Notes: generated by a model from the letters alone, not told the origin. Counted from the first letter of the stretch, positions 26,854 through 39,883 are shown. The stretch is DNA of 64,000 bases from Anisakis pegreffii (GCA_035041965.1 JAPYMA010003008.1:62001-126000); one strand, 5' to 3'. Numbers and translations: made by a program.

Positions 26854-29800
26854 ATAAAAATAGGAATCAGCGTTGATTGGACGCTTCTAGTCTTGTGCAA
26901 AATCTGATTTTACCCAAGCAAACTTTCTCTCACTCAAATCGAGAAATGATTTTCGTTGGTGAATGAGGAAGAAGTGAGTAGATCGCTGCGTTAGAAAGGG
27001 GCAATTGCGCAATTTCTTGTGGAACAATTCAAAGAAACTCAAAAGAGTTTGTAATAGAAATAACAGAAGAATTCAATAATTCACAAGTGCTAAATACACT
27101 AATTGAATGATGTTTATTAGGACTAAATTTCTCGATTTGAAGAGGTGTTTTTTGTTGGTTTGTTCGCAGACAAATAAATAAACATAGGAATTTGAATTAA
27201 ACATATCCAATTGAACGTATTTATCTAGCTGACATTCGAGTCGCTAACATAAATAAACTTTAAGATGTGTTCTTGTTTTTTTGGTTGCACTGAAACTAGT
27301 TCCAATAAATTCTGAGGATTTTAAACGACCTTTCGGGTGGAACACTTTCAGTGAATGAAAAGAGAACGCACGCTTCACTCATGATAACAATATTTCATTT
27401 TTATCATAAACCATAAAATTTCAGCTTATATCACCCATAAACTTGATCCGAAACGTCGTTTGGAATTGTAACAGAAAATATTTTTTAATTATTTTCTCCT
27501 CGAGTTTTGCGAATATTTCATCTTTATATCATTTAATAGGGGCTTTCGCATTGATAAATTAGTAGGATTATTGCCGATAAAATAGTCACGATCGAGTCGG
27601 AGTGTCGACTGATGAACCTCATAAGCGCCGAGTTCTTGATTAAAGTTTGACGGAAAATAATGCACGAGTGTGGGTAATTAACATTTTCGTTTATATTACT
27701 ACGCAAATATCGAAAGTTAATTAGTTGAGCGCCAACAGTTGTTCAGCGAAATGATAATTGTATCTTATAGGTGTCATAGAGACCCAAGAAGAAATCTGAG
27801 TAAGTGAAATTGCAGTCGATTGAATGTGATACACCTTAATCGCATTCAACATATCAATCTTGCGCACAGACTACGAGCGGCGAAATTTTGTTTGCGGATC
27901 TCTCAGTTGCAAAACTTCGGAAGAGTTTGAGTGTTTTCGTTATGTGACAGTTAATGAGAAAGATTTTCAATAGTTTTTGGCTAACGAATGATTCTTATCA
28001 GATATTTTCGTTGAAACTTTTCAACGACTGATTCGTTCAATTAACTGAAGACAATGAAAGAGGCTGGAAATAATTAATTTTTCCCGAAAACACTTTTATT
28101 CGTCAAAAATTTATTAACTGGCATCGATTCGCTGTCTGCGTTAAATGCCAAAGATTCAGCTCAGAATCAGTTCTTTTCTATTACTAACAGAAGCCGTGTT
28201 CACTTTCAGTCACTGAAGTTCCGTCATAGGATTGATCGCCTGTTATCTGAATAATTGGACTGTTTCGTGTGTTCAACGTTCCAAGAAGTTTGTTGTCTTA
28301 TGAAGCGAAATTCTGAGCTGAATTAGGTGAAGTATGAAAAAAAACGTTGTACCGAGATCCGCAACCTTCGAAAATGATGTTGCATGAGCATGAAAGGGCC
28401 CATTTCATGTTCGATGTATTAACATCATTGATCACTCACTTCACTGCATTTTGCAGTTCTCGTGAAAGTGACTTACTCTTCGCAATGCGCTCACTTCAAA
28501 CGTTCAACAAAGCAATTTTTTTTCGGCAGCAACTCGCATGTTTTGATTGACAAGTCGTGCAATCGTAATTATTTCGTGTACCAACTGACATTTTGTGGCT
28601 TTGTATTGGCCTTGACTTTCCACAATTTTGCAATAAAAAGGCTGAAATGTTTAGAAAATAAGAATCTTTCGAATAGACTCTACGAACTGTACAGGAATTT
28701 GCACAGATACATCATTTCTCGTTTCCCTTAAGTATGAAATTATTCGAGAAGTTCAATATACATTTAAGCAAAATACTCTGTGTTTCAATGTTGTCAATAT
28801 GGTTGAGCCATTGTTGATTCTTCGAGTTCCTATAGAGATGGACGAACACTGCTGCTAGATGATAAAGCACACACACCTTAGAAAATTCAATAATCTATGA
28901 ATAACATAACATATAGATCACAACATAAAAAGAGAGGTTGAATATTAATTCGTTCAGTAAGATATCAGAACTTCTCTGTGTGAAGAAATTTTGCTTATAG
29001 TTAGAAATCGATGAAGATTTTACGGGGAAGAGTGAAAAGAATTGTAAGAAACTGCATTCATTCTCAGTGAATGTATCTTTTCAGGCCCATTCACGGAGAG
29101 GGGACGAAGAGGATCGGAGAGAGGGCGTTTATACCACCAATTTGCTCATGAATTTTTGAGAAAGATACTGAGCTCCATTTTCATAATATTATCAGGGTTA
29201 ATTTCATAACTACACGGAAACATCTGAGAAGCGTTTAAAAAATTTGGGATTATTATAGCATCGTTTTTGGAAATTTTTAGATATGAATAGCGAAATGATT
29301 TTCATGGACGACTCTGAGGAAACATTAGTTCGAAGAGGAACGAGGGAATTTTCACTATCTTAAATCGGAATTTCAAAGATCACAATCAATCGATGCCTTT
29401 CCTTTGAACATTTTGCCGGAATATTGTTACAATCAGAGAGAGATTCGCATTGCTTTCCGTTGCCCACATCCGGTTGTAACTGATGCACTATTGAAACTTT
29501 TTAATCTCGAACACAATTTAGTCCATACGAAAAGTTTTCTGAAATTGGAATTTTCTCATTTATGTGCAAAAAAAGTCAATCCTCACTTGCTCGTGCTTGT
29601 CGTGGTTTTATGCGATGAAACAATAGAAAGCTGTCGAAAACTATGAACCAATCCATTCATCTCTCCAAGGAATGAAATCACATCACATATCAAATATGCT
29701 GAAAAATTCGGTTAAGTTTTCTTCTCAGTTTAATATTTCATTTTTGACTATTCGCATTCTTTTACTGCCAACACATTTTTGAGCACTTCATCAATTGTTG

Positions 29801-30952
29801 TTTTGCTTTTTGCTCTGTTTGGTGGTCGCCACATTTTTTCTTCGTTCAACAATTCACTCATTTCAACAGTACTCATGCTGAGCATCAGACGACTTCATAT
29901 GCAGACTTCAGTGATGTCTTCAGCGAATTGATTTTCATGTGCAGACAACGGAAAGCTTCAATCGTTGCATTCACTTATTTAATCAGCAATTATAACGCAT
30001 TAAGAGACTATGCCTCTTTCTTATCATCAATATCATGTTAACCTTTTTTTTGAACTCCCTGTTTTCCGCGCAGCTAACTGTATTAATGTCTCCTACAGGA
30101 AGGGACTCAAATGCACCGCGTGACCGATGGAATACGAGTGGACTTATCGGTGCATCGTTTCGTATTCTCATTTTGTTCAAACATTTCATCGAAAATGGAA
30201 AAACAAGTTCAGAAATTTTCTCAAAATTCAGTGTTGATCTCTTGCGGTCCGTTACTCAACGATCACTTCATCATTTCTGCGAATGAACAACGTTCAAATG
30301 ATTTCATCCTATGTTGACAAATGAAAAATCTAATGGTAAAATTCCGCTAAGATTTACGGACGATATTCTGCAACAAACTGCCGAAAGCCTTCCGTGAAGG
30401 TTCACTGGATTAGAGGGAAGATTGAATTCAAAGTCAAAATTGCGTTCATCAGATTTGATTAGCAATTCAGATGTTTATATTAGAACTGGTTGAGGGTGCA
30501 TTTGCAAATGAGACATTTCTTCTCGTATTGGTACCGTTCGCCATCTGTAAACGCCACTCAAGCATTCACTCATCATCGAAAGTATTACGAGCGAAAAAAA
30601 AAAAAACTCAGTGCTTCGTTTGTGCTGTAAGATTCCCCGAATAATATTCATTAAGATCTTCCCGAGTAATGAAATTCAATCAGCCGTATTTTGTTACCTT
30701 TTGTTACACATGTTGTTACCATACTCAATTCTACTACCTCGTGGCCCTTCTATCAATCAATCCTCGTAATTTTCTCGTAGTTTACGCATCATCAAGTCAG
30801 GAAGGAGCAGAAGAGGAAATACTCCTGCTTACATAAACTATTAGTGGTTTTTTCTCAGTCAGTACCCAATAGAAATATTCCTCTGAACTGTACTTAATTA
30901 CACCACTTCTGAATAATACAAGGATGATAATTTGAGTTGAATCGTGGAATGT
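26854..30952. other. 4-kb gene desert
   Basis: Nothing recognisable. Open frames such as 28462-28731 and 29404-29646 look like chance. The left end would be the promoter of the zinc-finger gene if its exon at 26853 is real. Confidence 0.4.
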
Positions 30953-31087
30953 TTATTCAGTGCGCAAGATGTTGCGTGCATTTATTGCGATAATAACATC
31001 TTCCGAAGAATACTTTTTTCGGGAGAACGTTCGAAGCTCATTTAGTGTTTTTTGTGCAGACAGTAACATACGTGTATAATAATACAT
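30953..31087 (-). CDS. Candidate terminal or single exon, 44 residues
   Basis: A very strong acceptor (TGTTTTTTTCAG) is followed at once by ATG and an open frame ending in TAA. The peptide is basic and amphipathic (RMLLSAQKTLNELRTFSRKK, then NARNILRTE). It could be the last exon of a gene whose 5' part I could not find, or a trans-spliced short ORF. The helix-rich basic pattern recalls small mitochondrial assembly factors, but no motif proves this. Confidence 0.3.
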   Translation of the reverse strand: MYYYTRMLLSAQKTLNELRTFSRKKYSSEDVIIAINARNILRTE

Positions 31088-32679
31088 CTGAAAAAAACAA
31101 CGATAAATTTTTAGTGCACAAACTGGTTTGTTCGATTTGATTGGAATAATAATACGAATGACGATAATAGAATAATTTGTGGAAATGAGTAGGAAAATAG
31201 CAAATTGTAACATTCGTTGAGGGAATTTTTTCATCAAAGAGTAATTTTCATATTTTGTGGTACAAAAATTTTGCACCGGTTTAAAGAAGACTCATTGTCA
31301 GTTGGAATCCACAATTATTCCATAATTCAGCTGATTTCTTCACACATTTCTGCGCGTAATTATCATTTTCTTGAAACGTTCTGAGAGTTCAAGAGAGTGA
31401 GATAGAATCAGAAAAGGATTTTGGTTTCGTGATCCTAGTGAACTACGACCGATGAAGCAATTTTGATGTTCACGTTTCGAAACCTATCGATGTGTATCTT
31501 GCAAGTATCAATGGCAGTACATTATTATCATTTGAATCATCTTCCCCAATTGCATACCATAATCATCATTTCCTCACTGAAACTCTTGAATCGAATCATT
31601 CAAGCTCTCGTCTCGAATCACTTTATGAAGTTCGACTGATTTAAGCAAAACCACAAACTGGCTGATAAGTCAAAATAACTGGTAACTTTGGTGCTTGTCA
31701 TTATTATTATTACTATCATGATTATTTTGTTGTCATTGGTAAATAATTCTTATTATCATGTTTATCACTTCTTCCATTTTGTCAGCTTTATCACTTGTTT
31801 TGAAGCTATAAATTTCGGCAGTGGGACGCATTTGATTGCGCATTTGCGATCAAACCATTTTCAGTGAATAAATATTTCTCGCTTGTTCCGTGTTGTCTTC
31901 GATAGATAATATTTCACTGTGTTGACAGCTGTTGATTGTAATTTGACGCGTTCGATTATTGATTTATTCGATTCATTTCGACAGCCAACGATTTAACGGA
32001 CAGCCTGAAAATGTAACTTTTGAATTACGTAATTCATAATTCTCCAGCGAATACGTAAGTCGAATTAGGTAATTCTTCAGCTAATGCATAATTCCAACTA
32101 GCCGTTCGTGTGTGACGCTTCGAGTTCATGTCACAGAATTTCACTTGAGACTGAATGAAGTATTGAAGATATTGGGCAAGTGCTTCGTTAGAAACCTATG
32201 CGAAATTGCATCAATATAATCAATCGAGTGCTTATCACGCAAGCGCGTTCCGTACATCAGTTTCGGCAGCAATCCATTCCCAGTCCAACAGTTTAGGTAA
32301 GCACCACTTCACTGCACATTTCTCCTTGAACCTACTGCTTCCATAGCTTGATAGAATGTCAGGAAAAAAATTTCAAAAATTGATTTAGTAATCGAAAAAA
32401 CTGTTGCGATAGCTTATCCGTGGCGTCGAAGAAGATCAAGCATTTTGAGAACGTTAGCCAACAATAATGGAAGAATCATAAGAAAAATCAGTCAATATTG
32501 AAAAATTGGCACCCCCCCCCCCCGCTCTCCTTCTATTATCCTGAAATACTTACCACGTATCCGACCAACCAAATTACATCTGTGATCCATAGCCAAAGCT
32601 TTGTTGTGATACGCTTACGTCGGTCATAATATCAAACTATATTTGTGTAATGATAACATCTGAAAATGAGTTTTTCAGG
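31088..32679. other. Intergenic, upstream of the membrane-protein gene
   Basis: No gene seen. A 12-C homopolymer lies at 32512-32523. Around 32030-32090, AATTACGTAATTC-like motifs recur in imperfect form. Confidence 0.4.
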
Positions 32680-33290
32680 ATGAGTTGGCCACGAGAACGC
32701 ATCGATACGTTTCTGATAATATTCACAATAGTAGTGGCCTCGATAGCTCTATTGCTCGTTTTATTTGTCTTTCTCAAAGACAAGATCTGTCCTCGACGCA
32801 GCATATACGCCCCACAACCAACACTAGCCAATGATACTGCTGCTGCTACTGCAGTTGCCACAGTAAGAAAGATTTCGCCGATGAAGCAACAACCTCTCAG
32901 GTGAGCAGATTCACTCATTCACGTTGATAAATCACCTAGACAAGAGAGAAACTGCATTATACGACGGTTAAAGTTACATCAGCGGAGAAAAGTTGCTCTT
33001 TAGTTGGGTATGTTGTTCTTCCGTCTAAAAGGCTCAAAATGCAATTGTTACTAAAAACAAGGGAATTAGTGATGTTAACACTGTTAACTTAGTGATGTTA
33101 GCAGTGATTAATGAGTCGTCGCAATTGCTGATAAAATGAGATGTGTTCAAGGAGTGAGGAGAGTGAATGTATGGTGGATGTTTCGGATTTGGATTATATT
33201 GACGAGCGGAGCATACACTTGATCTCATCAACCGTAGTTGTCGATTCATTGCACAATAACTCAACAAATCCGAAGCCTGTGGCCTTATAG
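32680..33290 (+). CDS. Small single-pass membrane protein (2 exons), unassigned
   Basis: Exon 1 (32680-32900) starts one base after a TTTTTCAG acceptor, a layout typical of nematode spliced-leader addition. It encodes MSWPRERID, then a strongly hydrophobic segment of about 23 residues (TFLIIFTIVVASIALLLVLF), a Cys/Arg stop-transfer (KDKICPRR), and an Ala/Thr-rich cytoplasmic stretch. It ends at a CTCAG|GTGAGC donor in phase 2. Exon 2 is proposed at 33152-33290, with acceptor TTCAAG, matching phase, and an acidic segment (SDLDYIDERSIHL) ending at TAG, for 119 residues in total. Topology by the positive-inside rule is unclear. It resembles the N terminus of many type III membrane proteins, including synaptotagmins, but no diagnostic domain follows. 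Exon 1 is fairly convincing; exon 2 is tentative. Confidence 0.5.
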
Positions 33291-34364
33291 TCTCATCTGT
33301 CCTCTATGATGCATTCCGTTTGTTTTCCATTCGAATAATCCCCAACCTCTGTTCTGCCCTCGTTAAACCTATTTGAAATGATCCCTTCTCCAAAAGTGTT
33401 TTATCGTTTTGTTTATAAACTCAGCTAATTACTAATTATGAGATGCTCAGTGATTATTTATCTTCTTATTGAGGATTTGTGTATGTATTTGTTGATCCGT
33501 TCCATTTTCGGAATACTTTTTTCCTCGCTATTTATTCCTCGCTACAAAATATTTTCATTTTTTTATTTTCCGATCTTCTATCGTTGTTATAAGAATTGTT
33601 ATCATTTGTGTTACTTATCATTGCTCGCACAGTTTACTCTGATGATTATTTGATGCCGCTATCAATAGTACCATATTATCGCTGCATCACTGATGGTGAA
33701 TATTGTTTGATTAGCATCGCAGAGTATTATCGCCATCATGGTAATTATTTTTCATTGAACCGCTGGCAAATATTTCAAGCAGAAACGCGAGAAAACAGGG
33801 CAATGTGCTTGCTGGTGAATGATAACGATTAAGTTACATCGGACAATTGATGCACATATTATCCAAGAGTCCGTGTACGGTTCACATTCCGGGAATACTA
33901 ATGTGAGATGAGGAAATCAGATGACAGGATTGTTTTTCGTAAAATGACGAAATGGCCAAAACCGTTAGAGTCAGTAGCAAGAGATTTGATTCGGACAAGA
34001 TTCATAAAGAGCGAGGAAATATTTGCTGCTGGTAATCGGCACCGATAGTGCACTTACATGAGAAATCTATTATAAACACTGTCATTTGAACCGAATAAAG
34101 AATTTTTATGAAAGTGCTTCAATACCGCAACAATAAAATCAAATGAATTTCATAACATTCGAATGAAACAAAAAACACTGTTGTCTTTTTCAATATTCAT
34201 TGCGATTATGTTTAGCAATGCATCGCCTAGAAACACATTCCGCTTATGCAGAGGTATTGTTTAGTCGTAGAGTGATTGAGAAATAATACGAGACCTGGAA
34301 ATGAGCACATTACTTGGAATAGGCAATCAGATACAAGCCAAATTATGGCCTGTGGCTCAGGCTC

Positions 34365-34440
34365 AGTAGCATTGGTGTCTTTGATGCACCACTCGGTTTC
34401 TAGCATAACATTCCACTACGAGCTAGAAACGATTCCCATT
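34365..34440 (-). mobile_element. Truncated SINE-like fragment related to the copy at 61.2 kb
   Basis: It shares CACCACTCGGTTTC (34387-34400) with the 61.2 kb copy, and weaker similarity runs on both sides in the same order. A degraded box-B-like segment lies near 34422-34438. The box A half is missing, as expected for a truncated, older copy. It lies 3' of the histidine phosphatase gene. Confidence 0.45.
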
Positions 34441-34601
34441 TACTAAAAATTTATACTAAAATTTCTAACAGCACTATTCATTTAAGGTTCAAGCTACTAT
34501 TCATTTAAGAACATTCATAAGGTTCGACAAGTTTTCAGGTGTTTATACAGGTGTAAATAACCATCGCTAATGCAACAAAGCAGTGAAAGTGACCTGTTGC
34601 G

Positions 34602-37050
34602 TTATTCGACAGGCGTTCTGAAGGCGAATTTTGAATTGATTCTCGAAGTGAAATTGCGATAGGTGATTGGTGGTAGAGCGTTTTCGGAATATTTCCACTG
34701 CATAGAGGGTGGAATTCGATCGAAGACGGAAGTGGCACAGAATGGATAGTGTAAACCGTTGTTGAGTAGTTCGGCAGGCACTGCACGACGAATCTTTTCA
34801 CGAAATACCCCGATCGCTAAATCAATTGTAGACGCATGCCCAACCACCTGTTAACGACACACATTCATTCACAAGAAGGATTTCATGTTTTCAGATGATT
34901 TATTATAGCACTGGAGTCAGCAGCAATGAATGAGGCAGATTATTCGATTAATTTTAAGCCATGGTAAGAGCAATGGGCTAAAGATGGAATTTAATGACAA
35001 ATTTGGTTTTTCTGACACATCTTAAGTTACATCGGACGCGAAAATTGATATTATTTTGCAATTGTTATGCGAAAGAATCATTCCTTATGTTCACATTTCC
35101 TTGAATTTGATTTGACTTCAGTTTTGACATCTAAACAATTTCGAACTTTGCAAGAAATATCGAGAAATTGATGATGCCTTACCATAACAATCGGTCCAAA
35201 CGGATTAGTGCTTCGTTCAACGCGATCGGCAATTTGCAACAAAGTCTGCTGCAAGCGATCACCATATTGTTCCACATTTTCTGGTTCACTCCAAAGCTGA
35301 AATCCATCGAATTGCTCAATCTTCATCCACTCACAACGTTCAAATTATTAAATTACATCTTAAAAAAGAACACTCCTCTCCAAAATGATTTCATGAACTG
35401 ATTAGTCAGCTCATAGAATATCACTAGTCACATCCTTACCCCTGCTCTGGTTTGCAAGCAACTTTTTTAGTGGGTAAATGCAATGAGTATATCACTGAAG
35501 TGCTGATGCAAACTTCACATTCTGAAGCATTATCAGAATACATCGAAATCCTAAATTCGAAAGCGACCAAATGACACGAGTTGCACTGTTTTGATCCCGC
35601 ATATTGCATTTCATGTAGTTGATCATATTCACATCCTTCCTGTATTTGCACTCTTTAAACCATCACTCTTTCTTCATCCAGTACCCCAGCTCCTGCCACA
35701 CAAACAGATCTTCTGTCCGCAGATGTTGCACAGCTCAAAGCAAATCTTACTGCTGTCATAAATCCATTACCAACAAATATGTACCTTTTCGAGAGGCATA
35801 ATTGGCTTATAGTCTTGATCAATATTAAAATCTGCTTTTTTGAGTTGTTCTGCAGTTGCGAATTTCGGCTGTCCACCAGGATACAAGCTCTCATATTCGA
35901 ACAGTGCTGGTTCTATTCGAATTTTCACTTGATCGTCACATCCGGCTGCCTTCATCGCAAATGACGCCGTTTGTATACAACGTAAAGCGGGTGATGCATA
36001 CACAACATCTGAATATCATACGGTTCAATACCTTAGATCCTGATTATCTTGTGAGTGGTTCATGTTGGCTTTGAGGTACTGCCTTGCTCCACTCTCATTT
36101 TATTCTAAAGGTTGAACTTGACTGGACTTTTGACATTGTGTAGAGCAGTGGTTCTCATAGGGGTGAAATTACCCGTTTTAGGTAATTTGGAGGTGTCCGG
36201 GGGGGGGGGGTTAATGGAGGAGGTCGGAAAATTAGTATTCTGTGCAATTGTCCAGTCGCTGATGCTAGAACGCTTACTTATCGAAAAGAATATGACGAGG
36301 GCACTGATCAGAAACAAACCTGGAAGAGTTTTATTGATGAACAAACCACGACCAACCATTTGTGCCAGTACGGAACCCATTTCAGTGAGCACCGTATCGG
36401 CAGCGTATTCTGACATCGGTCGATCTAGTTCTGGTAGTACCAAAGGCTGAAAAATCAAATCTCTGGATGGCTGCAGTTGTATGAATTCCTACAGAGTGTT
36501 ATCATCGACCTCCACTTACTCATGATATTTTGACACATCGAAAAAAGTTGTGGAAAAAGATTTCATCCCAAAATATATCATCAATGACTTTTCAGATGCT
36601 TCATATTTGTCACATCTCTGAATATTCTCGAGGGGGAAGCATAATCGCGTTAGCAATCTCTTCAAAAACTCAAAAATTCAGCTTAAACTCATTTGATTTC
36701 ATACAACGGAAAAATAATCTTATTCCCATTTTTTGACGCATTAAGCAAATATGAATGATAGTTGAGGAATGATGAAGGTTTGATATTTTCATATTTGTGG
36801 CATGAATCGTCATGAAGTTTTTCAGTGAAATGAGTCAAAAAAAGGTTTTTGTAAGGAGAACGACCATATTCAAATCATATGCTCTATACGATCCACTCGT
36901 AGAAGATTTCTCTATCCAGTCAGGGAAGAGATCGTCGATTCTTTCGCCATGACGCATCACAATAAGACGACGTGGAACCGAACGAATTACGCCTTTAGGA
37001 TCAAGACTGTAATTTTTTAAATCTACAATACGGGTACGCAGGTCCATCAT
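34602..37050 (-). CDS. TULA/UBASH3-type histidine phosphatase (5 exons)
   Basis: Phosphoglycerate-mutase-fold phosphatase related to the catalytic half of UBASH3 (TULA/Sts). Those vertebrate enzymes dephosphorylate tyrosine kinases; the substrate here is unknown. Exons: 37050-36865, 36446-36320, 36008-35785, 35296-35183 and 34847-34602; all GT-AG, phases 0, 1, 0, 0, about 298 residues. Catalytic motifs are present: LIVMRHGERID (phospho-accepting His and Arg), YASPALRCIQTA (second Arg), IRIEPALFEY, FNIDQDYKP and VVGHASTID (second His). The TULA UBA and SH3 domains are absent, so the protein is essentially the phosphatase domain, as in invertebrate relatives. The intron between exons 2 and 3 carries a 12-G run and a hAT-like end. 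The start at 37050 is the first of two adjacent ATGs. Confidence 0.88.
36146..36215 (+). mobile_element. Possible hAT-type transposon end in a phosphatase intron
   Basis: CAGTGGTTCTCATAGGGG at 36146 matches the general form of hAT terminal repeats (CAGTGGTTCTCAA...). A 12-G run follows at 36199-36210. I found no matching right end or 8-bp duplication before the exon at 36320, so this may be a solo or deleted end. Confidence 0.35.
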
Positions 37051-37484
37051 TAAGGATCATTGCTTGCAAAAAGTCACCGTCAACGTTGAAGGTAATTTCC
37101 GTGGTCAAGAGCACCCTTTGCTCATTAACAGAACCGTTTCATTCAGCACGGATATTCCAGACTCACTAACTTAAAAGTGTCAGTAGTGCAGACTTCTATC
37201 GAGCATTTGTTAATATCTGAAAGGTTGATCACTTCCTTCACACAGTCAGCATTTGGAACACATAAAATCTCAACGACGTGTGATGATACTGCTAACTCGA
37301 AGATGACATCTCAATGATAGTCTTCATTTTCAGTGGTCACTTCTAGATTGGAGAATATTGTCGCGACGGAGCGCGAACGATACGATTCGTCAGGAGGACA
37401 AAAGTGATGCATGAATTAATATTTCGCTTTGTACATTAGATATTTACGTACAAGATATGATACATGTATGAGGATATAAGATAT

Positions 37485-37638
37485 GCATGATGAAATGGAA
37501 CATTTGTATGTACTGCTGCATGATGATCATCTTATCCCTTTGTGATTGGCCTTATTAATTCGCATGATGAAATGGAACTTTTGTATGTACTGCTTGCATG
37601 ATCACGTCATCCCTTTGTGCTTGTAAGCTATTAATCCT
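37485..37638. repeat. Two-copy 77-bp tandem repeat
   Basis: Units start at 37485 and 37562 with GCATGATGAAATGGAAC and share TTTGTATGTACTGC and ATCCCTTTGTG. The copies have diverged by point changes and small indels. Confidence 0.85.
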
Positions 37639-39243
37639 TTGTGTTTCAATAATATTATCGAGTGTTATTGCAAATAAATGCTGAAAGTATCACCCAATAT
37701 AAATGTGGCATTTCAGAAGGTGAAGATCTTCTCTATCCATTAATCTATGAATATTTCACACTGATGAGACGATTCGATGATACCGTATGCTGTCAATCTG
37801 CGTATATTCATTTAAGTGCTTAAGAACTATCATTTCGATACGATATCACCATAACACTTGTGATGATTTGTTTTTGCTCAGTTTGGGCCTGATGGAATTT
37901 TTTAAAACTACTCACATGTCGCTTGATGTGGTACTTCTCGCGGTTCTTGCCACATCGCTTGCTTCGTCCAGCGTACCTGAAATATCATCAGGTCAGCTTT
38001 CTGTCCCAATGATGGCTTCATTCGCCAACAAGCCATCCCAGTCAAAGAATTTGCACTTGTGAAGCAGTCCTGTGACTGATGCATATTCATTTATGCACCA
38101 GTATGCAAATAAGTAAAAGTAGAGAAATCGTTTCTATGTTCGAATAGATATTACGAAAAAATCGAACATATCAACATCATCCTACCGTAACTAGCGGCCA
38201 CACATTTCGGCGAATCAGCAATTCTGTGCTCCTTAGTAGCCAACGGTCTCGGGAGATTCATTTATATGAAACTGACCGCACCTCACACCTCAAAATGCAT
38301 CGAATACGAACAGAGCAATATGCTAGTTGCTTTCATCCTTTCAATTTCTTGCAAATTCGTCGAAAATTTCCATTTTTCAATGCATTGTTCACGTAATCAG
38401 CGTATTGTTCCCATGAAATCATCATAATACATCAGTTACTTCATAGGATGAAAAGAGTATGAAGATTGTTGTTAAGTTGCTACAATTTGTTTCATTTATT
38501 TTTTCTGCACGAACGATTCGGGGTAATATGAATACCCATCGTTTTTGGAATTAATTTCTACACATTATTTCTCCATCTTTTCCACTTTCGGATAATGTGG
38601 TTTTAATTGATAAATAAGAAAGTGCAAAGAAGATTTGCGATAAAAACTTGTGCTGAATGGACTTTTACTATGAAGACATTAATGGCGTTGCTTATCACTT
38701 CATGTTGCCGTGAGCGATATTATGCATTTCTATCAATTTTGTTGTTTCTAGCAATTTTTGTCAATTTTTTTCGCCTGATGCGCTCTGGAATTCTGGTATT
38801 TTATGTTGTGATGCGGAAAAGTTGGACGAAAAAGCTGCAACACGAACGAAAAAACCACCCTTCTCCCGACGGAGCTGAACCTCGAGTTAACTAGCTGGAG
38901 TGGCGAACGCACCTCCACTACACTACACAAACAATTTTTTGCCAATGAAAAATTTCTTCTGCATAAATGTTAGGTTGAAAAAATCGTTAGCCTTTCCCTT
39001 CCAGCGTCTTCAAATTCTCAATAAGCTTGCAAAAACATGCTTATTTTTCATGCAAAAAAGCAAATTTTTCGATAATTTCTTACCTAAAATACTTCCCACT
39101 TCACTGACCACCCTCTCAGCTCAGTAATCACTCGCTATACAGTCCCCCCCCCCGCCCTGAAATCCACAGATTTCGTCCAATCCAAGCCAATCTCACCGTT
39201 TCTCTCTCCAGGTTGAACGCCTTCAAATGAGCTCAATTTCACC

Positions 39244-39255
39244 CTCTCGCGAGAG
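39244..39255. promoter_or_regulatory. CTCTCGCGAGAG palindrome
   Basis: A perfect 12-bp palindrome containing TCTCGCGAGA, a motif known as a core promoter element in animals. It sits in a locally GC-richer segment with no gene start identified nearby, so the function is only suggested. Confidence 0.3.
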
Positions 39256-39883
39256 CTCTGGTGATGATCAACATTACCAGGGAATGTGATTCTTCACAGC
39301 CAAGCCACTCCCGCGAATCCCAATTGATTAGGTCATGGACAATGGACAGAACTGAATGGTCGGATAATTGACCGTAGAAACGGTCATCAAGGCCGAATCG
39401 CCCTTAAGACCGTGCGACTCCTTGTCCCTATCCTACGATTGGTTGAATTCCGCCTTTATGCTATTTCTTACGTCTAACTGCTTTTGGCAATGTGCTATCG
39501 CATACATAATGTCATTTGCGTAGCTCCGCCTCATTTGCATATATCTCCAACATATTTGCATTTTTACTATTTTATTGGTACTATGTGTGTTCACATGTAT
39601 CATTTATCTGATAGGGTTTTTGCACGTTTTCGATTTGCTTTGATCGATTGATTTTATTAATTCCCGGCAAACAATCGTACAAGTTCATTATGTTGAGTGT
39701 TTTCGGTTGATATAACCCCTTAATTATATTGGATATTATTAGCTTCCTTAGAAGAAGAAGATATCCATGTTATTAAAGTTTTCATTGTTAGCTGCCATTT
39801 TCCAAAAACCATACGATTAGTACATCTGTTGATTTGCATAGAAAATAACATTGCATGAACACAGCAATAAAAACAGTGGTAAC

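Larger units (their letters stand above)
37051..39883. other. Intergenic region 5' of the histidine phosphatase
   Basis: Contains a 77-bp tandem duplication (37485-37638), a 10-C run (39144-39153), the palindrome CTCTCGCGAGAG (39244-39255) and two ATTTGCAT octamers (39533-39540, 39554-39561). 39.16-39.5 kb is visibly less AT-rich than its surroundings. No gene is supported. Confidence 0.45.

Noticed and set aside
37333..37406. Plus-strand segment after TTTTCAG reading LENIVATERERYDSSGG then stop
   Set aside because: It is in phase only with an equally weak segment at 33.6 kb, and joining them would span the phosphatase gene on the other strand.
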